Positions 1 to 6,112 of a DNA stretch of 6,858 bases are shown here, piece by piece; within the stretch, counting starts at the first letter, position 1, and the number at the start of each line of letters is the position of its first letter. A program made the translations under genes and the position numbers. Under the pieces are notes generated by a model. The model was not told the DNA's origin, ran no database searches, and saw only the letters and a list, made by a program, of their open reading frames with translations. The stretch is from Candidatus Kuenenia stuttgartensis (lineage in GTDB: Bacteria; Planctomycetota; Planctomycetia; Isosphaerales; Isosphaeraceae), in the NCBI GenBank assembly GCA_945872325.1, contig CAMBZY010000174.1, positions 1-6,858 of the forward strand. Reading direction: 5' to 3'.

Positions 1-829
1 CGGCGATAAAGTTCGCAGCAGTCATCAGTTCAAGCAGTTCGGGATCGTCGGCCAGGTCGAGCGATGCCTCAGTGAACAGAGACATCGGATAGCCATGTTC
101 TTGCTGCCATCGGCCGACTTCGCGGAGGACTTCCTTGATGGCTTTTTTATTGCCGATCAGGTTGTCGTCCACCACAAACACGGAACGCATTCCGCTTTTG
201 TGCATGGCGTCCAGTTCCAATAGGACCTGGCTGGAATTTTTGAGACGTGGGCGACGACCGAATGTCACGATAATATCGCAGAATTCGCATTGAAACGGGC
301 AACCACGAGAGAACTGGAGGCTGCCGAATGCATATCGATTCATCTTCAATAAGTCGAATCTGGGGACCGGCACTTTGGTCATATCGGACTTATTTTCTTG
401 TTCGTAGCGGAATCCGTGGTTCCCTTCAGCCCATTCCTTAAGAAACTGGGGCCAGGTCTCTTCGGCTTCACCGATGAAAATGGCGTTTGTCAGGCCATCG
501 AAATAATCTTCCTGAACGGTGATCCAGGGGCCGCCGATGACGGTGAAGCAGCCTCGGGACTTCAATTCCTTGAGGATTTCGGTCATCCGGAAACGCTGGA
601 CGGACATGCCTGTCAGGCCCACGATATCGGCCTTGGAGCAGCGGTCCCAGTCGATTGGCTCAACATTCTCGTCCATCAGGGTCACGGTGTGGCCTTCAGG
701 GGTGAGTGCAGCCAGCAATGGCAGGCAGGCCACAGGCAGATTGGCTTTTTTGCCAAGCATTTCAAGGGCATGTTCCATGCCCCAGTATGAGACTTCAAAA
801 CGCGGGTTGATGATTACGATGTCAGCCAT
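1..829 (-). CDS. B12-binding domain radical SAM protein, HpnP/BchE-like (partial, C-terminus outside window)
   Basis: I translated this gene by hand: 276 complete codons read from ATG at 829-827 with no stop before the left edge. Residues about 1-135 look like a cobalamin-binding Rossmann domain: a hydrophobic strand followed by NPRF, then LMDENVEP at 51-58, ADIVGLTGMS at 67-76 and VIGGPWIT at 97-104. The classical DxHxxG cobalamin-ligand motif is not evident; to my knowledge HpnP-type relatives also lack it. The radical SAM core begins near 168 with GSLQFSRGCPFQCEFCD. C177, C181 and C184 form the CxxxCxxC that binds the 4Fe-4S cluster, and FVVDDNLIGNKK (218-229) follows. These blocks resemble hopanoid C-2 methylase HpnP and related DUF4070-type proteins, which do radical methyl transfer or cyclisation with SAM and cobalamin. 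The substrate here is unknown. The start is supported by AAGGAG nine bases upstream. Family membership is secure; hopanoid methylation is speculative. Confidence 0.9.
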   Translation of the reverse strand, partial: MADIVIINPRFEVSYWGMEHALEMLGKKANLPVACLPLLAALTPEGHTVTLMDENVEPIDWDRCSKADIVGLTGMSVQRFRMTEILKELKSRGCFTVIGGPWITVQEDYFDGLTNAIFIGEAEETWPQFLKEWAEGNHGFRYEQENKSDMTKVPVPRFDLLKMNRYAFGSLQFSRGCPFQCEFCDIIVTFGRRPRLKNSSQVLLELDAMHKSGMRSVFVVDDNLIGNKKAIKEVLREVGRWQQEHGYPMSLFTEASLDLADDPELLELMTAANFIA

Positions 830-838
830 ACTTTTCTG

Positions 839-844
839 CTCCTT
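839..844 (-). promoter_or_regulatory. Shine-Dalgarno of the radical SAM gene
   Basis: On the minus strand AAGGAG lies nine bases before the ATG at 829, which fixes the start of the left-edge radical SAM gene. Confidence 0.75.
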
Positions 845-1035
845 CGGTATCAAACCCGGCTTTACTGGTTCCCTACTTTTACCTGAATCATCAAACTGAA
901 TGATTGCGAAGAGGTTCAAGTTCTGTAGGGAATTGCAGTTCTGCTGATCCTGTGATTGAATCTATCGACTTATATTGCATCTTGTCCGAACGGTGCGATC
1001 TTGGATAGTCCAAAGCGGCGTATATTCTTGAGATT

Positions 1036-1083
1036 GTAAAAATAAAAAATGCGTACAGAGCATGGGGGGTATGCTCTGCACGC
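1036..1083 (-). terminator. Rho-independent terminator of the cyclophilin gene
   Basis: The arms GCGTACAGAGCAT (1051-1063) and ATGCTCTGCACGC (1071-1083) pair over 13 bp around a 7-nt loop. Read on the minus strand, the single non-Watson-Crick position becomes a G·U wobble, whereas on the plus strand it is an A-C mismatch. The minus-strand transcript then runs straight into ATTTTTTATTTTTAC, a near-continuous U tract. The polarity, the U tract and the position 73 bp beyond the cyclophilin stop all indicate termination of that gene. Confidence 0.88.
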
Positions 1084-1155
1084 AAGGGGGGACGTATATT
1101 TCAATCTTTCAAGGGATTGCACACACGTCGTAGGACCGTCAGGTTCAGGCCCGAA

Positions 1156-3864
1156 TCAGAACCGCTTTGAACGCAGGCCGGTGGGGAGAATGAAATTCAG
1201 AATCTTGTTCGTGACAGAGGTATCTGTACGACTGTTCTGAATGGTCTTCGCCACACCTTTGGGCAACTGCTTGATGATCTTGGAGGTCCCAAGGATCTGG
1301 GATGTCACGCCCGTGGCGGCATTACCTGCCTGATCCGTCAGAGACGACGTCTTTAAAGTGACTTGAACCGATTGCGGCCGAGGGCCCGACCTGCGGTCCA
1401 GAATCAGATTGTAAGTCGCCTGAGGATAAGAGTTTGCTGAGACCATCCGCATCGTGGCCGAATTGATCTGTTGGCCTGCATTGCGGCCGGCCGTGGCGAT
1501 GATCTGGTAATTGGCAGAGTTTGACCAGGTGGCTGAGGAGAGGCCTGAGCCGCTGTCCTGAGCATTTACGCGAACCTGACCAGTCACCTTGTTGTAACCG
1601 AGCTGGGTCACCTGAGGTGCAATGGTGTCGATGATCAGCGGAGAACCGGTTCCCGCACCACCGCCGAGCAGTGTTTTGGTGAGCGTTTCCGTGCCACGGG
1701 TGACCGTGATCGTGACCACATATTGGCCGTCAGTCAAAGCACTTGCAGACTTCACTGACCAGGTTCCGTTATCGCCCACCGTGGCACTACCAAGGTTGAT
1801 CGACTGCCCGGAGCCGCTCACAGGCTTGGCTATCAGCGTGACGCTTGAACCAGGTGCCGATTGGCCTTCAAAGACTGGGGCACTGATATTGGTGATGCTG
1901 TCTGTGCTGGAACTCCCACTGTCAGAGACTGCCGCGAGACGGCCGCTCGTTTGTGGATCCAAAGCTCCGTCTACGGTAGGCGCGGCGGTGGCTACTGGAG
2001 GAGGCGTGACTGGTACGGCAGGTGTCGTGGTCGGAGTCGTGACTGGCTTGGGAGCCGGTTGTGGGGTGATCCCGTTGGATGCACCGACAACGATCGGAGT
2101 CACGGCCGTGGTGGACGATGTCCCCTTGTCGCGGATCAGAACCTGAACCACTTTGCGACCAGCTGTCAGATAAGTATGCTCACCGGTGACTTCAATCTGG
2201 CCCGCCGTATTGCGAGCTATGCTCACCGATTTTTCGATGGATCCATCACCCCAGCGGATGATGGCGGAATAGTCGGAAATGGGCGAGGCTGGGCTGGTGT
2301 CAGTGAATGTGGCGATAATCCCACTCCACGACTGGTTCGCCACCACCCCGGCAGGGCTCGTACCTTTGGCGACCAGAGGGGCATCTGTCGCGATGAACTG
2401 GCCTACGGCTGTGCCTTTGACCACTCCGGCGGAACCATCCACAGCAGGCTCACCCACATTGACCCGTGTGGTGTAAGTGCCTTCATTGGAATAGTTATGG
2501 CTACCGACCACCTCAAAACCACCACCCACCCGAGGGCGAACGGTGCCGACAGAGGCCGTGCTGTCGCCCCACTCAATCGTGGCACCGTAGCTGGCAGCTG
2601 TGGCTGTTGGGTTATCCGCATCGGCAAACCATGCCACAACGCGATCGCCCGAACCCTGGCCTTCCATGACCTGATTGCTCATGGCCGTCACAGTCACGGG
2701 AGGTGGGCTGACAGTCAGGGTAATCGCCTGGGTGTCCCAAGGGTTAGGCGTGCTGCCGCGGGCTGTTGCGCCATTCTGGCGAACTCCGGCGATGAGCTGA
2801 ACGGTGCCTACGAAACCGGTTTTAGGGGTGATCGTAACCTCGGCACCGTTGGTGGTGATGGTCACTTTGTCTGCGTTGGTGGTGGCCACAACCGAGGAGT
2901 CGATCGTGTCGTTCTCAAGGTCGGTGGCCGTCAGGATGAACTTCAGAGGGGTGTTGACCCGTGTGCTGAGGTCGGTCAGGGCACCCAGAAATGGTGGGTC
3001 GTTGACAGTGTCCTGAACCACGTTCACTGGAACACTTTGCTGAGAGCTTTCGCCATCAGCCGCCGTGGCTGTGATGGTGAGCTGCGAGGTGGAGAGACTG
3101 GCAGGAGCCTCGACCAGCAGAACAGCATCTGTCGTGTCCTGAACCACTTCCGCTTTTGAGATCACCACAGGCAGGGTCGGTGCACTCGTCTGGCTGGTAG
3201 GCACGTTCTGGATCTTGTCCAGGACGTCAAATCCCTTGACCAACTGGCCGATAATGCTGTGATTAAAGTCCAAAGCACGCTGAGGACCTGTGGTGACGAA
3301 GAACTGCGAGCTGTTCGTATCTTTCCCGGAATTGGCCAGAGCCAGTTGGCCTGTGCCTGAGAAGATAGCCTTGGAATTGAACTCATCGGCGAACGAGAAA
3401 CCCGCTCCGCCTGTGCCGTTACCGACTGGATCACCACCCTGGACCATGAAATTCTTGATCACGCGGTGGAACGACAAACCATTGTAAAACCCCTGTTGAA
3501 CAAGAGTTTTGATCTTCCCAACAGATTCCGGAGCAAGGGTGTCGAACAGCTTGAAGGTGAGGTCACCATAGCCGCTGACGGTCATCTTGACGTAAGTTCC
3601 GCCACTCAGGACGGTGGACTTGATGGATTGATCCGAACTCGTCACCGAATAGCTGACCGACGATTGGTCGCTGGTGGTGCTGGAGAGTGGTACGAACAGG
3701 CTTTTGCCGCTCGGTACGCTGATCTGCGAGAGGGCGTCCATGGCCGGAGCCGCCAGCAGTTCGCGGGCTTCCATGTTTTCCACATGAGGCGTAGCCAGTC
3801 GTGACTGACGACGCAACTCTTTAAGATTAACAAGCTTCTGATTCGGTTGTTCTTGACGATTCAT
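1156..3864 (-). CDS. Large exported cyclophilin-type peptidyl-prolyl cis-trans isomerase with LEPRxLL-like motif and Ig/PKD-like repeats
   Basis: The product is 902 residues. There is no classical signal peptide; instead VENMEARELLAA (28-39) resembles the LEPRxLL motif near the N-terminus of planctomycete extracellular proteins. A cyclophilin domain spans about 88-240, with the active-site block FHRVIKNFMVQGGD (132-145, Arg134), then ALANSGKDTNSSQFF (175-189) and LDFNHSIIGQL (198-208). The position of human cyclophilin A Trp121 appears to be Ala197. Cyclophilins isomerise Xaa-Pro peptide bonds during folding. The rest is adhesin-like: a cadherin/Ig-like domain (about 287-386), two related PKD-like repeats (about 390-490 and 495-594, each with a WGD(G/S) turn and a later H-(T/N)-Y), a Pro/Thr linker (600-628), a bacterial Ig-like domain (about 656-735) and a further beta-rich segment starting IDTIAP (745). 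AAGGA lies six bases before the ATG. I infer a surface or extracellular folding or scaffold protein; the cyclophilin assignment is firm, the location is inferred. Confidence 0.93.
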   Translation of the reverse strand: MNRQEQPNQKLVNLKELRRQSRLATPHVENMEARELLAAPAMDALSQISVPSGKSLFVPLSSTTSDQSSVSYSVTSSDQSIKSTVLSGGTYVKMTVSGYGDLTFKLFDTLAPESVGKIKTLVQQGFYNGLSFHRVIKNFMVQGGDPVGNGTGGAGFSFADEFNSKAIFSGTGQLALANSGKDTNSSQFFVTTGPQRALDFNHSIIGQLVKGFDVLDKIQNVPTSQTSAPTLPVVISKAEVVQDTTDAVLLVEAPASLSTSQLTITATAADGESSQQSVPVNVVQDTVNDPPFLGALTDLSTRVNTPLKFILTATDLENDTIDSSVVATTNADKVTITTNGAEVTITPKTGFVGTVQLIAGVRQNGATARGSTPNPWDTQAITLTVSPPPVTVTAMSNQVMEGQGSGDRVVAWFADADNPTATAASYGATIEWGDSTASVGTVRPRVGGGFEVVGSHNYSNEGTYTTRVNVGEPAVDGSAGVVKGTAVGQFIATDAPLVAKGTSPAGVVANQSWSGIIATFTDTSPASPISDYSAIIRWGDGSIEKSVSIARNTAGQIEVTGEHTYLTAGRKVVQVLIRDKGTSSTTAVTPIVVGASNGITPQPAPKPVTTPTTTPAVPVTPPPVATAAPTVDGALDPQTSGRLAAVSDSGSSSTDSITNISAPVFEGQSAPGSSVTLIAKPVSGSGQSINLGSATVGDNGTWSVKSASALTDGQYVVTITVTRGTETLTKTLLGGGAGTGSPLIIDTIAPQVTQLGYNKVTGQVRVNAQDSGSGLSSATWSNSANYQIIATAGRNAGQQINSATMRMVSANSYPQATYNLILDRRSGPRPQSVQVTLKTSSLTDQAGNAATGVTSQILGTSKIIKQLPKGVAKTIQNSRTDTSVTNKILNFILPTGLRSKRF

Positions 3865-4132
3865 GGCGAATCCTTCCCCCAGGTTTTCAGGACCAGCCGT
3901 CGCTTTTTAAAATTTTGAATCCATGGCCCCCCGGCACATGAACTAAGCGAGCGGAAGATCCTCTTCCTTCACTCAATTTCGGCACACTACCAATCCAGCC
4001 TTCAGAAAATCTGTCAAAATCCTAAAAATTATAAAACTCAGCCTATTTTAACATTTCTTCAAATCGTTTCCTGATCGTCCATTGTCGGTTAAGATCAATT
4101 CTGGCACGAACCACAAAAGGATCAGAAAAGAA
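3865..4132. promoter_or_regulatory. Divergent intergenic/promoter region
   Basis: This 268-bp AT-rich spacer separates the divergently transcribed cyclophilin and precorrin-2 dehydrogenase-like genes, so it must carry promoters for both. The best minus-strand -10 is a perfect TATAAT (4028-4033), but no -35 sits at 16-18 bp from it. A perfect TTGACA (4012-4017, minus) has no good -10 at the right distance. On the plus strand TATAAA (4030-4035) is equally unsupported. There is also a perfect small inverted repeat, GGAAGA/TCTTCC with a 3-base loop (3953-3967), in the cyclophilin leader. The AAGGA at 3871-3875 (minus) is the cyclophilin ribosome binding site. The region's regulatory role follows from gene layout; individual sites are low confidence. 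Confidence 0.5.
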
Positions 4133-4825
4133 ATGTCCAGCACCCGCTTGATTCCGTTATGGCTAGATTGGTCTGGGCGTACCGTTCTGGTGATCGGTCT
4201 GGGTACGGTTGGGCAGAGACGGGCCTTGATGTTTCAGCAGTCAGGTGCCACCGTGGTTGGTATCGACCCCCTGCCCAAGATTCAGGGCCCTGCCTGGGGA
4301 GAGCTGATCCGGAACGGGCTTGAGCTTCGCAGCGAGCCTTATCATGAATCTATGTTTGATGAACTGGCTCAATATCAGATGAGCCCTGACATGGTTCTGG
4401 CGTGTGCATCCACAACCGTCAATGAAAAAGTCGTTCGCGATGCACTTCAGCGCAGGCTTTGGGTGGTCTCAGGAACGGCTTCAGCGGAACAACCATCAAA
4501 CGCACATCTGGGGGCACAGGCTTCAGGCGAATTGGTGCAAGTCGCGGTTCATTCAGGAAATGTGGCACCGGCTTTGTCAGTCGCCTTGAGAGATCATATC
4601 CAAGAGAGTTTGCTTCCCGCTGCCGATCGAATGGCTCAGGAAGCCTCCAGATGGAGAACGTTGATTGTGAGTCGGGTGAGCGATCCTGAGAAACGCCGCT
4701 CATTACTCACTGGTTTCGGATCTGCGGATCTGATCAAGCAGGAGTCCGAGGAGCCTGGCTCAGGAATTGACCAGATTCGTAAACAGATTGCTGCCAGTTT
4801 TGATATGAATGAAGCCAGTGAATAA
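4133..4825 (+). CDS. Divergent precorrin-2 dehydrogenase / siroheme synthase N-terminal (CysG-N/Met8-like) protein
   Basis: The product is 230 residues from the ATG at 4133. A longer in-frame reading from TTG at 4082 has no ribosome binding site, whereas AAAAGGA precedes this ATG by 11 bases. A Rossmann nucleotide-binding unit occupies 18-46: VLVIGLGTVGQRRAL with G22, G24 and G27, then VVGID with D45. The rest follows CysG-N/Met8/SirC order: a VNEKVVRDAL helix (96-105), VAVHSGNVAPALSVALRDHI (137-156) matching the CysG VAVSSGGTSP helix, then a C-terminal helical region including EKRRSLLTGF. These enzymes oxidise precorrin-2 to sirohydrochlorin with NAD+, and some also insert iron, on the way to siroheme. 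The usual catalytic segment (AATDD..VN) reads ACASTTVN (90-97), and the usual NVVD reads VSGT, so the expected Asp is missing. Activity is therefore uncertain. It probably forms an operon with tspO, 51 bp downstream. Confidence 0.78.
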   Translation: MSSTRLIPLWLDWSGRTVLVIGLGTVGQRRALMFQQSGATVVGIDPLPKIQGPAWGELIRNGLELRSEPYHESMFDELAQYQMSPDMVLACASTTVNEKVVRDALQRRLWVVSGTASAEQPSNAHLGAQASGELVQVAVHSGNVAPALSVALRDHIQESLLPAADRMAQEASRWRTLIVSRVSDPEKRRSLLTGFGSADLIKQESEEPGSGIDQIRKQIAASFDMNEASE

Positions 4826-4876
4826 TCAACGTCAATTTACGATACGAACCGAATTACCACTTTTGGGATACTCCAA

Positions 4877-5356
4877 ATGAACACTTTTGCTCGATGTCTT
4901 TTCTGGGTTGGCGTCAGCTTTCTGGCTGCAATTATTGGAGGGATTGGTACGGCCGTGGGGCTTGGTCCATGGTATCAGGCTCTGAACAAACCGTCTTGGA
5001 ACCCGCCGAGCTGGATCTTTGGGCCAGTCTGGTCCACGCTTTACACGCTGATGGGAATCAGCATGGGGTTGATGGATTCTGCCACTCTCAAATCCATGAA
5101 ACCGGGCGTGAATCGCAGGCTCAGAACGATATTCGTAGTTCAGATCATACTCAATGCCGTTTGGCCGATCCTGTTTTTTGGGGCGGGCCTGCTCTGGCTC
5201 GGGCTGGCTGAAATCATCGTTCTGGAGATCTTCATCCTGGCATGGATCAAGCTCGGCTGGACCGAACATCGGCCAGCCACATTCCTGATCCTGCCTTATG
5301 CCGCCTGGGTGGGGTTTGCAACCTGTCTGAACGCTACTCTGGCCTGGCTGAATTGA
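4877..5356 (+). CDS. tspO: TspO/MBR family protein (tryptophan-rich sensory protein)
   Basis: The product is 159 residues, the normal length of bacterial TspO, with five predicted membrane helices at about 6-29, 47-66, 83-102, 105-126 and 134-156. Hallmarks are PWYQALNKPSWNPPSWIFGPVW (31-52), LNAVWPILFF (92-101) and PYAAWVGFATCLNATLAWLN (140-159). There are 11 tryptophans. TspO proteins bind porphyrins and other tetrapyrroles in the membrane and have been linked to porphyrin turnover, stress response and regulation of tetrapyrrole gene expression. A weak GGGA lies about eight bases before the ATG. The short gap after the precorrin-2 dehydrogenase-like gene and the same direction suggest co-transcription, which fits a shared tetrapyrrole theme. 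The gene ends 21 bp from the convergent hpt stop codon, with no obvious terminator between them. Confidence 0.96.
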   Translation: MNTFARCLFWVGVSFLAAIIGGIGTAVGLGPWYQALNKPSWNPPSWIFGPVWSTLYTLMGISMGLMDSATLKSMKPGVNRRLRTIFVVQIILNAVWPILFFGAGLLWLGLAEIIVLEIFILAWIKLGWTEHRPATFLILPYAAWVGFATCLNATLAWLN

Positions 5357-5377
5357 TCGCCCACTGACCAGCACAAA

Positions 5378-5896
5378 TCATTCAGGATCTTCCGCAAATA
5401 CACCGATGTGCGGCAGATGCCGGTAATCGTCGTTGAAGTCGAGCCCGTAGCCGATCACGAATCGGTTGGGAATTTCAAAGCCGGTGTAATCAGGTTCAAT
5501 CGGAACAATCTGACGACCAATCTTGCGTAATAAAACGGCTGTTCGCACGGAGTTGGGCCCGCGCTGGGCGATCAGATCCTTCAAGGCGGAGAGGGTGTGA
5601 CCTGTGTCGAGAATGTCGTCGAGAATGATCACATCGCGGCCGGCCACATCTGGCAGAAAAGTATCGTTGATATAAAGTGCTCCACCCACCGTGGTGGCAC
5701 CGCGATAGCTGCCTGCCTGAATCACTCCCACGCGGGACGGCAACTGGATCGAGCGGGCCAGATCCGCCAGCAGCATCAGGCTGCCGGTCATCACGCCGAT
5801 CAGGGAGAGCGGGCGGCCTTCATAGTCGGCTTCAATCGAGCGGGCAAGTTCTGCAATACGTGATTGAATCTGCTCTTGAGTGATCAGAATTTCCAT
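5378..5896 (-). CDS. hpt: Hypoxanthine phosphoribosyltransferase
   Basis: The product is 172 residues from the ATG at 5896. It transfers the phosphoribosyl group of PRPP to hypoxanthine (and usually guanine) in cytoplasmic purine salvage. Visible family blocks are LIGVMTGSLMLLADLAR (32-48, the pyrophosphate-binding loop, with Thr37 where many members have Lys), the flexible-loop segment AGSYRGATTVGG (61-72), the PRPP motif VIILDDILDTGHTL (89-102) with its Asp-Asp pair, and the C-terminal purine-binding block RFVIGYGLDFNDDYRHLPHIGVF, written here as its ends at 145 and 167. The open frame extends 29 codons upstream to ATG ATG at 5983, but that stretch resembles no HPRT N-terminus, whereas MEILITQEQIQSRI is typical. 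An AAAGG about 11 bases before 5896 offers modest ribosome-binding support. Function is secure; the start is probable. Confidence 0.95.
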   Translation of the reverse strand: MEILITQEQIQSRIAELARSIEADYEGRPLSLIGVMTGSLMLLADLARSIQLPSRVGVIQAGSYRGATTVGGALYINDTFLPDVAGRDVIILDDILDTGHTLSALKDLIAQRGPNSVRTAVLLRKIGRQIVPIEPDYTGFEIPNRFVIGYGLDFNDDYRHLPHIGVFAEDPE

Positions 5897-6112
5897 CGCC
5901 AGGCCAGCCTTTCCATTCCACAAATCATTCAGACCAAGAATTGATGAGAGATCTTGAAACCAAGATTTGCTTAGATGCATCACTTGTGATCGGTGTTTTT
6001 AGTTTATGCAGATCGGCCTCTAAATGCCAATCGACCATGCTCAATCTGCCGAAAGGCTTGAGCATGGTCGAACTGTTTTGAAAGCTTTTGAGAGGCGTAT
6101 GGAACCAGCGGA
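5897..6112. other. Intergenic region upstream of hpt with palindromes and a long hairpin
   Basis: This spacer lies between the PEP-CTERM gene stop and the hpt start, both on the minus strand. It contains the long hairpin at 6031-6071, and two short perfect inverted repeats nearer hpt: ATCTTG-AAAC-CAAGAT (5951-5966) and ATCAC-TT-GTGAT (5979-5990). The latter two are operator-sized and would sit in the hpt leader or promoter, but no regulator can be named. No sigma-70 promoter with good spacing is visible. If hpt began at 5983 instead of 5896, the first repeat would be coding. Confidence 0.5.
6031..6071 (-). terminator. Long perfect hairpin downstream of the PEP-CTERM gene (possible terminator)
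   Basis: The arms TCGACCATGCTCAA (6031-6044) and TTGAGCATGGTCGA (6058-6071) match perfectly over 14 bp. Inside them GCC (6048-6050) and GGC (6055-6057) pair around GAAA, with TCT left as a bulge on one side. The hairpin begins about 41 bases after the PEP-CTERM stop on the minus strand, a natural terminator position. However, the minus-strand transcript continues with TTGGCATTTAGAGG, without a proper U tract. It may be a U-poor terminator, a 3'-end stabiliser, or a protein-binding site for hpt. The structure is certain, the role is not. Confidence 0.55.

Larger units (their letters stand above)
830..1155. other. Intergenic region, non-coding apart from a terminator
   Basis: This 326-bp gap lies between the stop of the cyclophilin gene and the start of the radical SAM gene, both on the minus strand. 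It holds the intrinsic terminator at 1036-1083. Between that and the cyclophilin stop there is a weak CAATC/GATTG hairpin (about 1101-1118). Between the terminator and 845 I see no convincing sigma-70 promoter for the radical SAM gene; TATAAG at 969-974 (minus) has no acceptable -35 at normal spacing. Small open frames here cross the terminator hairpin, lack family features, and are not called as genes. The radical SAM gene must have its own promoter somewhere in 845-1035 if the terminator is efficient. Confidence 0.6.

Noticed and set aside
398..899. Plus-strand open frames of 130 and 126 codons at the left end
   Set aside because: Both lie opposite the radical SAM coding sequence, whose conserved motifs are clear on the minus strand.
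891..1240. Two small open frames of 64 (minus) and 63 (plus) codons in or near the 830-1155 gap
   Set aside because: Both run through the terminator hairpin; one overlaps the end of the cyclophilin gene in antisense. Neither shows a family feature.
1861..3159. A 432-codon plus-strand open frame and a 174-codon one at 1622-2146
   Set aside because: Both are antisense to the well-supported cyclophilin gene. Their products are Arg/Gly/Cys/His- or Val/Pro-rich with no recognisable domain or ribosome binding site, as expected for shadows of a Thr/Ser/Val-rich coding sequence.
3989..4017. TTGACA on the minus strand as a complete sigma-70 promoter for the cyclophilin gene
   Set aside because: The -35 is perfect, but at 16-18 bp spacing the candidate -10 reads ATTGGT or similar, too far from TATAAT to call.
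4082..4132. TTG start extending the precorrin-2 dehydrogenase-like gene by 17 residues
   Set aside because: No Shine-Dalgarno precedes it, and the extension is Lys/Asn-rich without similarity to the family; the ATG at 4133 has an upstream AAAAGGA and gives a normal N-terminus.
4832..5374. A 180-codon minus-strand open frame opposite tspO
   Set aside because: It is an exact antisense shadow of a textbook TspO; its product is Pro/Arg/Gln-rich without any membrane segment or known motif.
5897..5983. 29-residue N-terminal extension of Hpt
   Set aside because: HPRT proteins normally begin a few residues before the first helix, as the ATG at 5896 gives; the extension overlaps a palindromic leader and has no clear ribosome binding site.
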